Assembly (NCBI RefSeq): GCF_030463535.1
Contig: NC_132892.1
Coordinates: forward strand, 34,908,262 to 34,972,261
Source of the DNA: Salminus brasiliensis
Taxonomy: Eukaryota; Chordata; Actinopteri; Characiformes; Bryconidae
Length of the DNA stretch: 64,000 nucleotides
Reading direction: 5' to 3'
Shown piece after piece: positions 40,922 to 51,363 of this stretch. Position numbers and translations under genes: made by a program. The notes below the pieces were generated by a model. It did not search any database. It had not been told where the DNA came from and saw only the letters and a program-made list of their open reading frames with translations. Position 1 is the stretch's first letter, and each line of letters begins with the position of its first letter.

Positions 40922-43900
40922 AATATTTAAATATATGTTTAGTACTTTAAGTACATGCAAGCTTAATGTATTTTTAAGGCAACGGGTTAAACTTACATAA
41001 GTTTAACAATGGTGGGTAGCTGGAAATATAAGATTTCAAAGAAGTGTACTTTGACACACTGTAAAAAGAGAAACCATGAAAAGAAATATGTGATAACAAG
41101 CAATTAAGCTATTCATTAACTATTTAAATCAAAATGTTAAATTCAAAGGATTTATTTGAGTTAAATAAACCCAGTTTAATTCTTTGTTACCAAATGAAGT
41201 GATTGTTTTAGGATAAACAGGAGCCACCTTTTACAGTCCATACAAAATGCCTGAAATTAGTTTTTTAGAGGTCTATATGATCTTTATGGGGCTATTTCTT
41301 GCTATCACATAGGTCATTCAAATGAGATATACATGAGACAAAAGGAATTTAAAACAATGTGTATATTCTTTCAGCTGCTGCTGGTTCTAGCGCTCCCCCT
41401 GCTGGTGAGCAGTGCTGAGACCAAACCTATTAAAGAGTTCCTGCCGCTGGACTGTGAGGACATTTTCAACAATGGGTCCATCCACAATGGAGTGTACACC
41501 ATCTACCCAGCAGGACCTGGGAAAGCAGTGCAGGTGTACTGTGATATGGGCTGTGATGAGAACGAAACCCACAAGGACAGGAGATGGACCGTGAGTGGAC
41601 GCCTTGATTGTCCAGCACTGGTTGAGCGTTTAGAGCTTCAGTGCAGTGTTTCTCAGCCCTACTGTATGATCTGATCTCCAGGTGATTCAGAGGAGAATAG
41701 ACGGCAGTGTGAACTTCTACAGACGATGGCTGGAGTACAAGAACGGCTTTGGGAGGCCAGATGGAGAATACTGGCTAGGTGAGACACAGCACTGCACTTT
41801 CTGATTGTTATTTAGTAGAGAGAAATGGGTTCTTCACCCCTGCAAAGTATTACAGGGTTGTAGGTGACAGGGGTGAATGTTTTGTGAAAAATTGCCATTC
41901 TATGATAGCACATTTATACAAAAGTGTCATGGAGACATATTTATGTGGTCAAGGAGACTTTGATGTTGCTTTCTCAAAATAATGTCAGAAAGCGGAAAAT
42001 ATTTTCAATAACTTAAATTTTTACAGGGGGTTGTGACAGTGTGACAGGCTTATATGAGGGGTTTCTAAATATTGCAGCAGGAAATATTAGAAATATTTAA
42101 ATAACCTAAGATTTCTGAAAAATTAAACTGTTAACAAACTAAAAAATGCAATATCATGTTTTTTTGTATATATGTACTCAAATGCGATGTCAGTCCATGC
42201 ATATTTTTTGCAAAAACACAACCTTTAAATGTTTATTTTATTTATTTTTTGCATTTGTCTTTGGCATCACATGCTGAACGTTAATCAAGTTAATCAAGTT
42301 TCAGTAAAGTAAATCAGTTACATTTTACTGATTTTCTTAATTAATAAAATTAAACTCATGACTCACAGACTTGAAGGGCACCAAATCCTGAATCCTGAGG
42401 TTGCATAGTACTTATTTTAATTATAGTTTTTTGATAGGAAAATAAATCACTGTTGCAATTAGGTAAGAAAGAAGTGATGAGTATAAAGAGTCTAACAGAC
42501 GGCGAGGAAGTGGAGGAAATCTCACAAAGAATAAGATCAGGATGGAAAGCGTTCAACTCGGTGAAGGACCTCTTCAATTGCACAGTCTTGCCGCAGTTCT
42601 ATCAGGACCTAGAAGATATTTTAGTCCCCAAATCCTCTTACATCATCGTGATGGGAGGCTTCAACACACCGATCAGAAAAGGACAACAAGGTGAAAGGTT
42701 TGTGGGAAGACTCAGGCTCAGTGAAAGGAATTTGAGAGGCGAACGACTGGCCACCGTGGCGGAGGCTAAAAGACTATATGTGGGGAACACTTTGTTCCGG
42801 AAGATTAAGATGAAAGAGCAGGAAAGAGGTCCATCTATTCTGGTCAGTGAAGGCAAGAGGCTCTCAAGTTGATGAAGAAAGGGAAAGCACCAGGAAAGGA
42901 CACCAGAACATTGGAGAGAAGTGTTGAAAGCTAGAAGCTGCCTAGAAGAGGGAAGAATACTCTCTAAAAGAAAGAGTCAGATACCATTCTGTTGTACAAA
43001 AAGTACATCGAGAACGAGTCTTAAATATATAAGCTGTTCACATCTGGAGGAGCAGCAACCAAAAGAGTAGGTGGGCTTCAGAAGGAAGTATGGCACGGTA
43101 GACCACATATTCAAGTACGGGCTGCCACTTTGCATTGCATACGTCTGCGAAGTTGGACAGCATCGAGATCAACACACTGATGCAAGCCCTCAAGGAGCAA
43201 GGAGTTGTGGCCCAGTATGTGAACCTCCTGAAGGAAGCCAACACCAGGTGCATCACAGATGTGGCACTGCTGCAATCACCCATGCGCATCCCAGTCTCAA
43301 GATGGTCATGCAAGACATTGAATGAGACGGCGGGCTGAAGATCTATGGCGAGTTCAACCATGCCAAGACCAAATACATCACCAGGCTCGGCTCTCGGTAT
43401 AATCGATGAAATAGAGGAGGTGGAAGGCTACATGTACCTCGGGCAGGAGGTAAACATGAGACGCAACTTGGTGAAGGAAATCTTACGAAGAATAAGATCA
43501 GGATGGAAGGCGTTCAACTCGGTGAAGGACCTCTTCAATTGCACAGTCTTGCATGCGATGCTATACGCAAGTAAAACTACGGCCACCACAAGGAGGGAGG
43601 AACAACGACTGAGAGCGATGCAGGGGGCCATGGAACAGTCAATGTATGAAGGACAATATTGCGGAGTATTGCGGGCTGGCCATGTCTTATGGTATCTGAC
43701 CATCGGTGGACCCATGCAGTTGCCGAGTGGTATCCGTGTAAGTGGAAGTGATGTCTACAAGGCGTTTGACAGACTGGTCGGTCAAGTGTCGAATGTAGGA
43801 AATACGAGATCCTAGTTCTTGGATTTCTTGGATTATACAAAAGCTTGTATAGCATGCACTTTAAATACGTTTACATAATGTCAACATTTCAGTTTTCTTG

Positions 43901-44793
43901 GTAAACGTTAACCGTAACAGCAAGATCTACCTACTCCATGATAAGAAGGAACACAGGATTAAATGAATTACTTTTCCAGACATCAAAAGACATGTGCTCC
44001 CCCGTTAATCTTTGTGTTACCAATAAAGTCCTAACAAAAACCACTGGCTTTTACGATAACGTTAAACATGCAAACGTAGAAGTTACATTCTTTTTATTTT
44101 TCAGTTTTCATAAAGTCTGGGTTGGGGGTGAGACCAAAGTAGTAAAGTATTGATGTTGAATTTGATTAATTTGCTGCATAACATTTTTGGGCGATAACCA
44201 ATATATATTATTTCTAACAGGAATTTGTAACCTGGGGACTTTACTCAATCCCCCTATTATGTTTTCTGAACTGCAGGTCTGGAGAACATGTTTCTGTTGA
44301 CGTATGTAAATAAGTACGAGCTGAGAGTGGACCTGGAGGACTTTGAGGGAGGCAGTGCCTATACCCAGTACACCTCCTTCTCCATCGATCCAGAGACCTC
44401 CAACTACAAACTGCGCATCAGTGGCTACGTCAATGGAGGAGGAGGTGAGCAACATGTTAAACACCTTTATTTGACCTGTGGAAGTTTCTGTTTTCTTGTC
44501 AGTAGTCTTCTGACACGATGTATCCTGCAGGTGATTGTTTGATGTTCAACAACGGAAGGGATTTCTCAACCTTCGACAAGGATTACGCAGGCTGTGCCGA
44601 CACCTACAGTGGAGGATTCTGGTACAATTGGTCCCCATGTCACTACGCCAACCCCAACGGCCAGTACAAATGGAAGGTTTCTGGTTCGTCATACGCAGGG
44701 GTTTTGTGGCAGTGCTGGAAAGGATACGGCTACTCTCTGAAGTCCATTGCGATGAAGATCCGCCGACTGTCTCTGGATGAGGTTAATGGCTAG
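39912..44793 (+). CDS. mfap4: MFAP4-like secreted fibrinogen-domain protein, copy 6
   Basis: Coding exons are 39912-39926 (MVKDM), 41375-41590, 41682-41778, 44277-44444 and 44531-44793, giving 252 residues. The signal peptide [16 protein letters not shown] precedes the fibrinogen-related domain with first Cys 32, sequons NGS and [63 protein letters not shown] and [13 protein letters not shown]. It differs from copy 5 at few positions, so the two are recent duplicates. Like copies 4 and 5 it has the short loop and extra cysteines (168 and 227). The intron before exon 168-nt (41779-44276) holds a rearranged RTE-like LINE. A polyadenylation signal is at 45072. A secreted matrix or innate-recognition role is inferred from the family. 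Confidence 0.92.
40889..40921. repeat. (ATCT)n microsatellite with LINE-like 3' end
   Basis: About eight ATCT units follow GCAATGACAATAAAGTTGAA, a form typical of the 3' end of a non-LTR retrotransposon with a short tandem tail. It lies in the first coding intron of gene 6. Confidence 0.8.
42470..43815 (+). mobile_element. Rearranged RTE-like LINE in intron of gene 6
   Basis: Open pieces encode an endonuclease-type stretch ([20 protein letters not shown], then [10 protein letters not shown]-like and [13 protein letters not shown]; 42600-42810), an RT middle part around 43070-43320 and a C-terminal part ([52 protein letters not shown]; 43400-43650). The [20 protein letters not shown] segment also occurs before the endonuclease at 42518-42592, out of order. 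Frames are broken. Genes 4 and 5 lack this insert. Confidence 0.8.
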
Positions 44794-45071
44794 CTTCATC
44801 AGCACAGGTTTAGAAGTAGTGGCATAATTTGCTGCCAAATGACTTCAACCCATTTATTCATTCGACTCTTAAAATGATGGATTATTTACCCAACTGTAAA
44901 AGCTGATTTCTGATACCTGAGCGGTGGTTTAGGGCTGATCTCTGAATTAAACAAGAATGAGCTGGTTTATGAAGTTTGCTAGGTACTGTCTTGATGGGTT
45001 TGATACAAATGTTACAAATGTTCTTCATATTCTTCTTTTTGTGTTTTTAATCACAGAATTCCAGAATCAAT

Positions 45072-45077
45072 AATAAA
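45072..45077 (+). other. Polyadenylation signal of MFAP4-like gene 6
   Basis: AATAAA in the same CAGAATCAATAATAAAT context as gene 5, 278 bp after the stop codon. Confidence 0.65.
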
Positions 45078-45279
45078 TACTTTGTGAAAAACAATAACAC
45101 TGTTATCTCATTCCTTAAATAAAAAAATAAAAGACCAACACAGTGTTTGCTTAGTTTTTCTTCACTTCTAAGCCACAATGCAATATAACACAGGACAATA
45201 TATTGATATTAATATATATAATAATACAATATATTAACAAAATGATCACCAATGATATTCAACCAAGTCCAGCTGTTAA

Positions 45280-45900
45280 CAAAGCTAAACTATCTGTAGT
45301 TCTCTAATTAAGACTAAAGAAAACCTACTTGTTGAATCAGCTTTCTCTTCTTCTGCCTGAAAATAATTAAATAAAAAATCAACCAGGTCACACATGGCCT
45401 GATAATGATCATTTAAGACATGACTGTGTTAACTAGCTCACTGTCATATACTAAGTGAATGCAGGTGGACCAGAATATCCATCTTCCTACTGTTCATGGT
45501 GAGGATGTGCATGTTCATAGGAAAGAAACTTTATCACAGGGATTATCTTAATAGCTCTAAGTACAGATTTACAGTACAGTCAAAAGAAAGGTTATTAGAA
45601 TTAATAATTAATGTTTTCTTTATTTTTACTAATATGTGATTCTAAACATCATAGTAATACATTTACCACACCTAGGCTGTGTAGTCACCCTGGATTACAT
45701 TCCTTAAGTACCTATAATATGATTATATAGTAGAACACAATTTGGTTCTAAGCTCTAATGACCTTCTTTAAGATCTCAACAGAGGCAGCTTAGTAAACTC
45801 AGATATCAGACCATAGCACAGATCTCTAAATACTGAGACCCACTCATCTTGGTTTCTATGGTGTTTGTCCTCAGATTGGTCAGTGTGGTATTTCTAGATA
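45280..45900 (+). repeat. Duplicated upstream segment of a seventh unit
   Basis: Parallels 37020-37750 upstream of gene 6: AAACTATCTGTAGTTCTCTA, GATTATCTTAATAGCTCTAA, and CACTCATCTTGGTTTCTATG with GTGTTTGTC. No gene lies in it. It shows that another MFAP4-like unit once began here. Confidence 0.7.
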
Positions 45901-45939
45901 AAATCATAATTATGACATTTGTAGTCTTGTAATCCTGGC

Positions 45940-46375
45940 CTTGGCCAATTGCTGTTTGTACTCGATTTTTGACTTAATGGTATTTGTACTCAGACTTATC
46001 TTAGACTTGGTATTTGTATTTGTACTAATTTTGGACTTAATGGTATTTGTACTCAGGCTCATCCTAAATTGGATATTATTTGTATTTCTACTCAACTTGG
46101 ACTCAATGGTATCTGTATTTGTGCTCTTTTTGGACTGGTATTTGTACTCAGACTCATCTTGGACTCATTGGTATTTGTACTCAGACTCATCCTGGATTTG
46201 ATAGTATTTTTATTTTTATTTAATTTGGACTCAATGGTATTCGTACTCAGACTCATCTTGGACTCAATGGTATTTGTACTCAGACTCATCCTGGATTTGA
46301 TAGTATTTTTATTTTTATTTAATTTGGACTCAATGTTATTCATACTCAGACTCATATTGGACTTTCATTGCACAT
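45940..46375. repeat. ~33 bp 'TTGGACTCAATGGTATTTGTA' type minisatellite
   Basis: About twelve units near 33 bp with the core GGTATTTGTACTCAGACTCA and longer variants. The unit length gives stop-free frames on both strands, which are not genes. It is an expanded form of the motif found upstream of genes 4-6. Confidence 0.9.
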
Positions 46376-46693
46376 GATATCTATTAATAACTAATATATC
46401 ATCATATATTTTGTAAGATATAACATTAAGTAATATATTATTACTTATTATATAAAAATTAATTGATTGTTAGTAATTAATATTATAATCTATTGGAAGC
46501 TATGAAGGTGATGATTCTGGCTCCCCTCTTCTTTAAAACCCAATCAGAATCTCCACCTAAAATCAAATCCAATCACCACAACTCCCATAGTCCTCCGCTC
46601 TCTGACACCATGGTCACATGTCACCAGCCCACCATCACCATCAAAGATGCTTCCCAGGCTATTAACTACACACACCTGTTTACACTCAAATCT

Positions 46694-46830
46694 GGATCCG
46701 CCGACTGTCTCTGGATGAGGTTAAAGGGTAGCTTCATTAGCTCAGCTTTAGAAGTAGCAGCATAACCCATAACTGATGTTACTGATGCTGCCAGATTACT
46801 TCAACCCATTCATTTATTCATTCGATACAG
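46694..46830 (+). pseudogene. Terminal-exon scrap of an MFAP4-like gene
   Basis: 46696-46731 encodes [11 protein letters not shown] followed by a stop, the exact end of copy 5. The 3' untranslated sequence continues to about 46830 (GAAGTAGCAGCATAACCCAT, later TTACTTCAACCCATTCATTT). Everything from promoter to the start of the last exon is missing, so this is the 3' end of a deleted seventh unit. Confidence 0.85.
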
Positions 46831-46839
46831 TGTCAGAAA

Positions 46840-47210
46840 CAATGTCACTCACAAATCCTCATAGCAACATCACGGCAACCACCTAGCAACCACTGGGGAT
46901 ACCATAGGGGGCAACCACTTTTCAAAAACAGTATCGCTCTAGTGACCATGTAGGAACGGCCTAGCACCTGTATGAACGCCAGCAGACACCACCACCATTC
47001 CAAGATGTTGGAAACGTTCCTTTGAGGTTCTGGTCCAAGACGACACGAGTGCGTCACACAAGTCCTGCATATTGTTCTGGATGAGCTGCTCCGCCTCATC
47101 CCAAAACCGGCTCTGTGACATGCTGCAGCAGCATGCTGGTAATGGCCAGTAGAAGATTTAGGGGTAAACAGGCATGAAGGGAAGCACACAGTCAACAACA
47201 ATAATATCAT
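46840..47210 (-). mobile_element. Tc1-like transposase C-terminal relic
   Basis: The minus strand encodes NNMQDLCDALVSSWTRTSKE and RFQHLGM, similar to the C-terminus of a fish Tc1-like family after the catalytic Glu; the Glu itself is not preserved in frame. The left part (46850-46920) shows CATAGCAACATCACGGCAAC-type repeats. Confidence 0.55.
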
Positions 47211-47329
47211 TATATAATATTATAGTTAGATTAATATAAATAATATTTGTATTTATTTAGATTAATAATATGAATCTAAATGTGAATAATATTGTTATTG
47301 CTTTTTTACTTAATTTATCTACATTTTTG

Positions 47330-47449
47330 TATCTGAGTGTCTTGCTATCCCTTTCTGCTGTGACACTGAGAATTTCCCCACTGTGGGACTAATAAAGCAT
47401 TATCTTCTCTTATCTTATCTTATCTAAATAATATTAATACTACTACTGC

Positions 47450-47499
<50 letters not shown>

Positions 47500-47545
47500 C
47501 TTTCTCTCTCTCTCTCTCTGTATATATATATATATATATGACAGA
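47330..47545. repeat. LINE-like tail and microsatellites
   Basis: AGAATTTCCCCACTGTGGGA plus CTAATAAAGCATTATCTTC and a TTATC tail is typical of a fish LINE 3' end. (AAT)n at about 47448-47496, (CT)n at 47504-47519 and (TA)n at 47520-47540 follow. Confidence 0.75.
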
Positions 47546-47993
47546 AATAAAAAAAAACATAATATTTTCTTAAATCTGTATCTCTATGTGTCCGGCAGGT
47601 GTTTTATTCCAGGCATTTCATCAAACAGAGCTGAATTATCTGAATCTGCAGACTATGAATGGCATAAAGTCCCAACAGCAATGTGAAAGACTAGTGGAGA
47701 GCCAGCCGAGACATGAGAGCTGTGATTGGCTGTCGAGGTTACAGATATTAGTACTTAGTACTGTGTTGTTTAAACTTAAAATAATATTATTAATATTGAA
47801 TAATAATATATTATTATAATTATTTCTTTGCATTATTTGAGCATTTTTTCAGCGGTTGTCATTTCTGCAAATAAATAAATGCTCTAAATAGCAACATTTT
47901 ATTATAATAGCAAATGTTAATTTCCTTAAAACACACTGAGTCAAATCAGAGAAACTGATCATGTAGAGTGAACTCTTCCTTTTTTCTAGAGTA

Positions 47994-47997
<4 letters not shown>

Positions 47998-48056
<59 letters not shown>

Positions 48057-48090
48057 CATGTGCGTATACAGTATATATATATATATTCAC
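47998..48090. repeat. (TA)n and (TG)n microsatellite
   Basis: About 22 TA units run into a short TG stretch and a second (TA)n. Self-complementary, able to form a cruciform. Confidence 0.95.
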
Positions 48091-48599
48091 ACACATATAT
48101 AAGGAGAGTTTACTTCTTAGCTTAGGAAGTCAATGTAAACTATACTGCAGCATTTCTATTGGTCCGTTCATCATGACATTCTGATTCAGTGTTTGAGAGT
48201 GAGGTGGTATAATTCATACTGTCTCACTGATATGTAATATGCAAAACCAGCATCCAGCAACATTACACTGATATTTAAATTAAGGATGTGTTTCATGTGC
48301 TTTAGAAAACCATTCCTGTATTTAACTCACTGATTCAATGGACTTCAATCGAATTAAATTCAATAATTATTTACTGATAATTCATTTATATGATTATTAA
48401 TTAATTAAGTGAAATGAAGTGGACTCTTAACTATCTGCCACTATTAATATCACCACTGTTACCCATCATTCCTCTCATTCCTCTGACCCTCACTGTTATA
48501 CTGCACCATGATTATTAGATTATTATTATTATCAGATCAGAGCAGTTCAACAGTATAGATGGTTTAATAACTTTTTTTAATCAATAATGTATAAATAGT

Positions 48600-49440
48600 T
48601 CTGATCAGAGAAGGACGGGTCGGGTCCCCCTTAGGTTTCTTCCTCCAGCTCTGAGGGAGGTTCTGCTCCACGGTGGTCTTTGGCTGCTCACTGGGGGTCT
48701 TAAATTTTCATGTCTTATGTTATTTACTTTTTTCTGTCTTTTACTGATTACTGATTATGTAATTATGCTGTTTTATGAAAACAACAGCTGTAAACAGCTG
48801 TACTAATACATTTAAAGTGAAGTGTCCATCTGTATATTTTTTTTGCTTCTTATATTTCTATATTTCTATATTTTCATATTTTTATATTTTATTTTTTAAC
48901 TTAAATTTAACTTAAATGTAACTTTTTTTGCACTTTTGCACTTTATTTCATTAAGTTAAGGTTTAGTTTAAATTTGAATTAACTTATTGAATAGCTTTGA
49001 TGTGGGCAGACTGTCTAAAAAGCATTTCACTGCAAGTTATACTGTGTATTACTATGTATGTGACAAATAAAATTTGATTTTAAGTGAAGTGAAGTGAAGT
49101 GGAGGCACTTCCCCCTTCCGGCCGCTGGGGGTCTTAGGTTTTCATGTCTTATTTATTTATTTTTTTTCTGTCTTTTACTGATTATGTAATTATGCTGTTT
49201 TATGAAAACAACAGCTGTACTAATACATTTGAAGTGAAGTGTCCATCTGTATATTTTTTTTGCTTCTTATATTTCTATATTTCTATATTTTCATATTTTT
49301 ATATTTCATTTTTTAACTTAAATTTAACTTAAATGTAACAATTTTATTTATTTATTTATTTATTTATATATTTTTGCACTTTATTTCATTAAGTTAAGGT
49401 TTAGTTTAAATTTAGATCTTAGCTTTGATGTGGGCAGAAA
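48600..49440. repeat. Direct repeats with 'GCTGGGGGTCTTAGGTTTTC' blocks
   Basis: A block of about 330 bp (48700-49030) recurs at 49120-49440: GTCTTTTACTGATTATGTAA, TTTTATGAAAACAACAGCTG, TTCTTATATTTCTATATTTC. A related start block lies at 52880-52960 in gpr108 intron 1. No gene is seen. Confidence 0.85.
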
Positions 49441-49449
49441 TCAATAAAA

Positions 49450-49574
49450 TTTGATTTGATTTGATTTGATTTGATTTGATTTGATTTGATTTGAAGTGAA
49501 GTGAAGTGAAGTGAAGTGAAGTGGAGTGGAGTGGAGTGAAGTGAAGTGGAGTGGAGTGAAGTGGAGTGAAGTGG
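49450..49574. repeat. (TTGAT)n and (GAAGT/GGAGT)n microsatellites
   Basis: About nine TTGAT units after AATAAAA, a LINE-type tail, pass into about 16 GAAGT/GGAGT units. They end 200 bp upstream of the gpr108 start codon. Confidence 0.95.
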
Positions 49575-49599
49575 AGGCACTTCCCCCTCCGGCCGCTGG

Positions 49600-49775
49600 G
49601 GGTCAGTAGAAGCGCTCCTTCGTCGCTGCGATGACGTGTAAAGAGTGATCAGAGCAGGAAGTGAGGGAGAGGGTGAGAAACACTCCGCCGGAATAAAAAC
49701 AAGCTTCTCTCATTTAATCAAATCAATAATTTATCATAATTAATCTGCGGGATTACTGAGCTCTCGCCCGCCCGC
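49600..49775 (+). promoter_or_regulatory. Likely TATA-less promoter and 5' leader of gpr108
   Basis: CG-rich relative to its surroundings, with several CpGs, a GATGACGTGT CRE-like site (about 49630) and GCCCGCCCGC directly before the ATG. No TATA box is seen. A housekeeping-type promoter fits the family. The start site cannot be fixed. Confidence 0.5.
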
Positions 49776-51326
49776 ATGGCTCCCCTAACGCCGCCGCCGC
49801 TGCCGCTGCTGCTGCTGCTGCCGGTCCTGCTGTCTCTCACCGAGGCCAGAATTCACCGCCTCTTCCTCCATGTAAGTGAAAACGATCCGAATATGAATCA
49901 TATTAATAACTACAGGACGAAGCTGCGCGAGATCAGGACACCCAGGACATCTGAAGAAGATGCTTTAGTCTGTGATCTGAGTATTCCTCTGTAAAACCTG
50001 CAGCACAGGTCCAGATCTCCAGAGCTGAGAGGGTTTAATCAATGGGAAGTTTCTAAAGTCAGAACTGAAGAGGAATCTCTGAAATCACAATTATATCAAA
50101 CCCAGTCTGATCTGGTCTGATCTGATCTGGTCTGATCTGATCTGATCTGGTCTGGTCTGATCTGATCTGAGGTCTGGTCTGGTCTGGTCTGATCTGATCT
50201 GATCTGAGGTCTGGTCTGGTCTGATCTGGTCTGATCTGATCTGAGGTCTGGTCTTATCTGGTCTCATCTGGTCTGGTCTGGTCTGGTCTGATCTGGTCTC
50301 ATCTGGTCTGGTCTGGTCTGATCTGATCTGAGGTCTGGTCTTATCTGGTCTCATCTGATCTGAGGTCTGGTCTGATCTGATCTGGTCTGAGGTCTGGTCT
50401 GATCTGAGGTCTGGTCTGATCTGATCTGGTCTGGTCTGATCTGAGGTCTGGTCTGATCTGAGGTCTGGTCTGATCTGGTCTGATCTGAGGTCTGGTCTGA
50501 TCTGAGGTCTGATCTGAGGTCTGATCTGAGGTCTGGTCTGATCTGATCTGAGGTCTGATCTGATCTGGTCTGATCTGATCTGGTCTGATCTGAGGTCTGG
50601 TCTGATCTGAGGTCTGATCTGATCTGGTCTGATCTGAGGTCTGGTCTGATCTGAGGTCTGATCTGGTCTGATCTGATTGATCTGATCTGAGGTCTGATCT
50701 GAGGTCTGATCTGGTCTGATCTGAGGTCTGGTCTGATCTGAGGTCTGATCTGGTCTGATCTGATTGATCTGATCTGGTCTGATCTGAGGTCTGGTCTGAT
50801 CTGATCCGATCTGAGGTCTGGTCTGATCTGAGGTCTGGTCTGATCTGATCTGATCTGAGGTCTGGTCTGATCTGAGGTCTGGTCTGATCTGATCTGATCT
50901 GAGGTCTGGTCTGATCTGAGGTCTGGTCTGATCTGATCTGGTCTGGTCTGGTCTGGTCTGATCTGAGGTCTGCTGACATGGGTTCACAGCCCTTTCACAG
51001 CAGCTCAGGTGGGCTTCAGGGCTTCAGGGTCTGTTCATTGTTGTTATTGTTTGTTTGTTTGTTTGTTTATTAACTGAATTCACATAATTTATTATCATAT
51101 CACATCATTATCCTGAGAAAACCTTAACATTTACTTGTTTAAAATGTCTGAGAAGCTGTTTCGGGCTCAACGTGCCGGGAAATATGATCTCCAACTTGAG
51201 CTGAGCGATATTTATTTACATATATATATAACATAACATATACATAACATATATATATGACACTGTTGCGGTGGTGTAAAATATTCACAGTAAAATAACA
51301 AGGTTTCTCCACTTGCAGTATTTCAC

Positions 51327-51363
<37 letters not shown>

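Noticed and set aside
50091-50987. 298-codon minus-strand frame of RSDQTRPD repeats
   Set aside because: Pure product of the TCTGA/TCTGG array; a second overlapping frame is open for the same reason.
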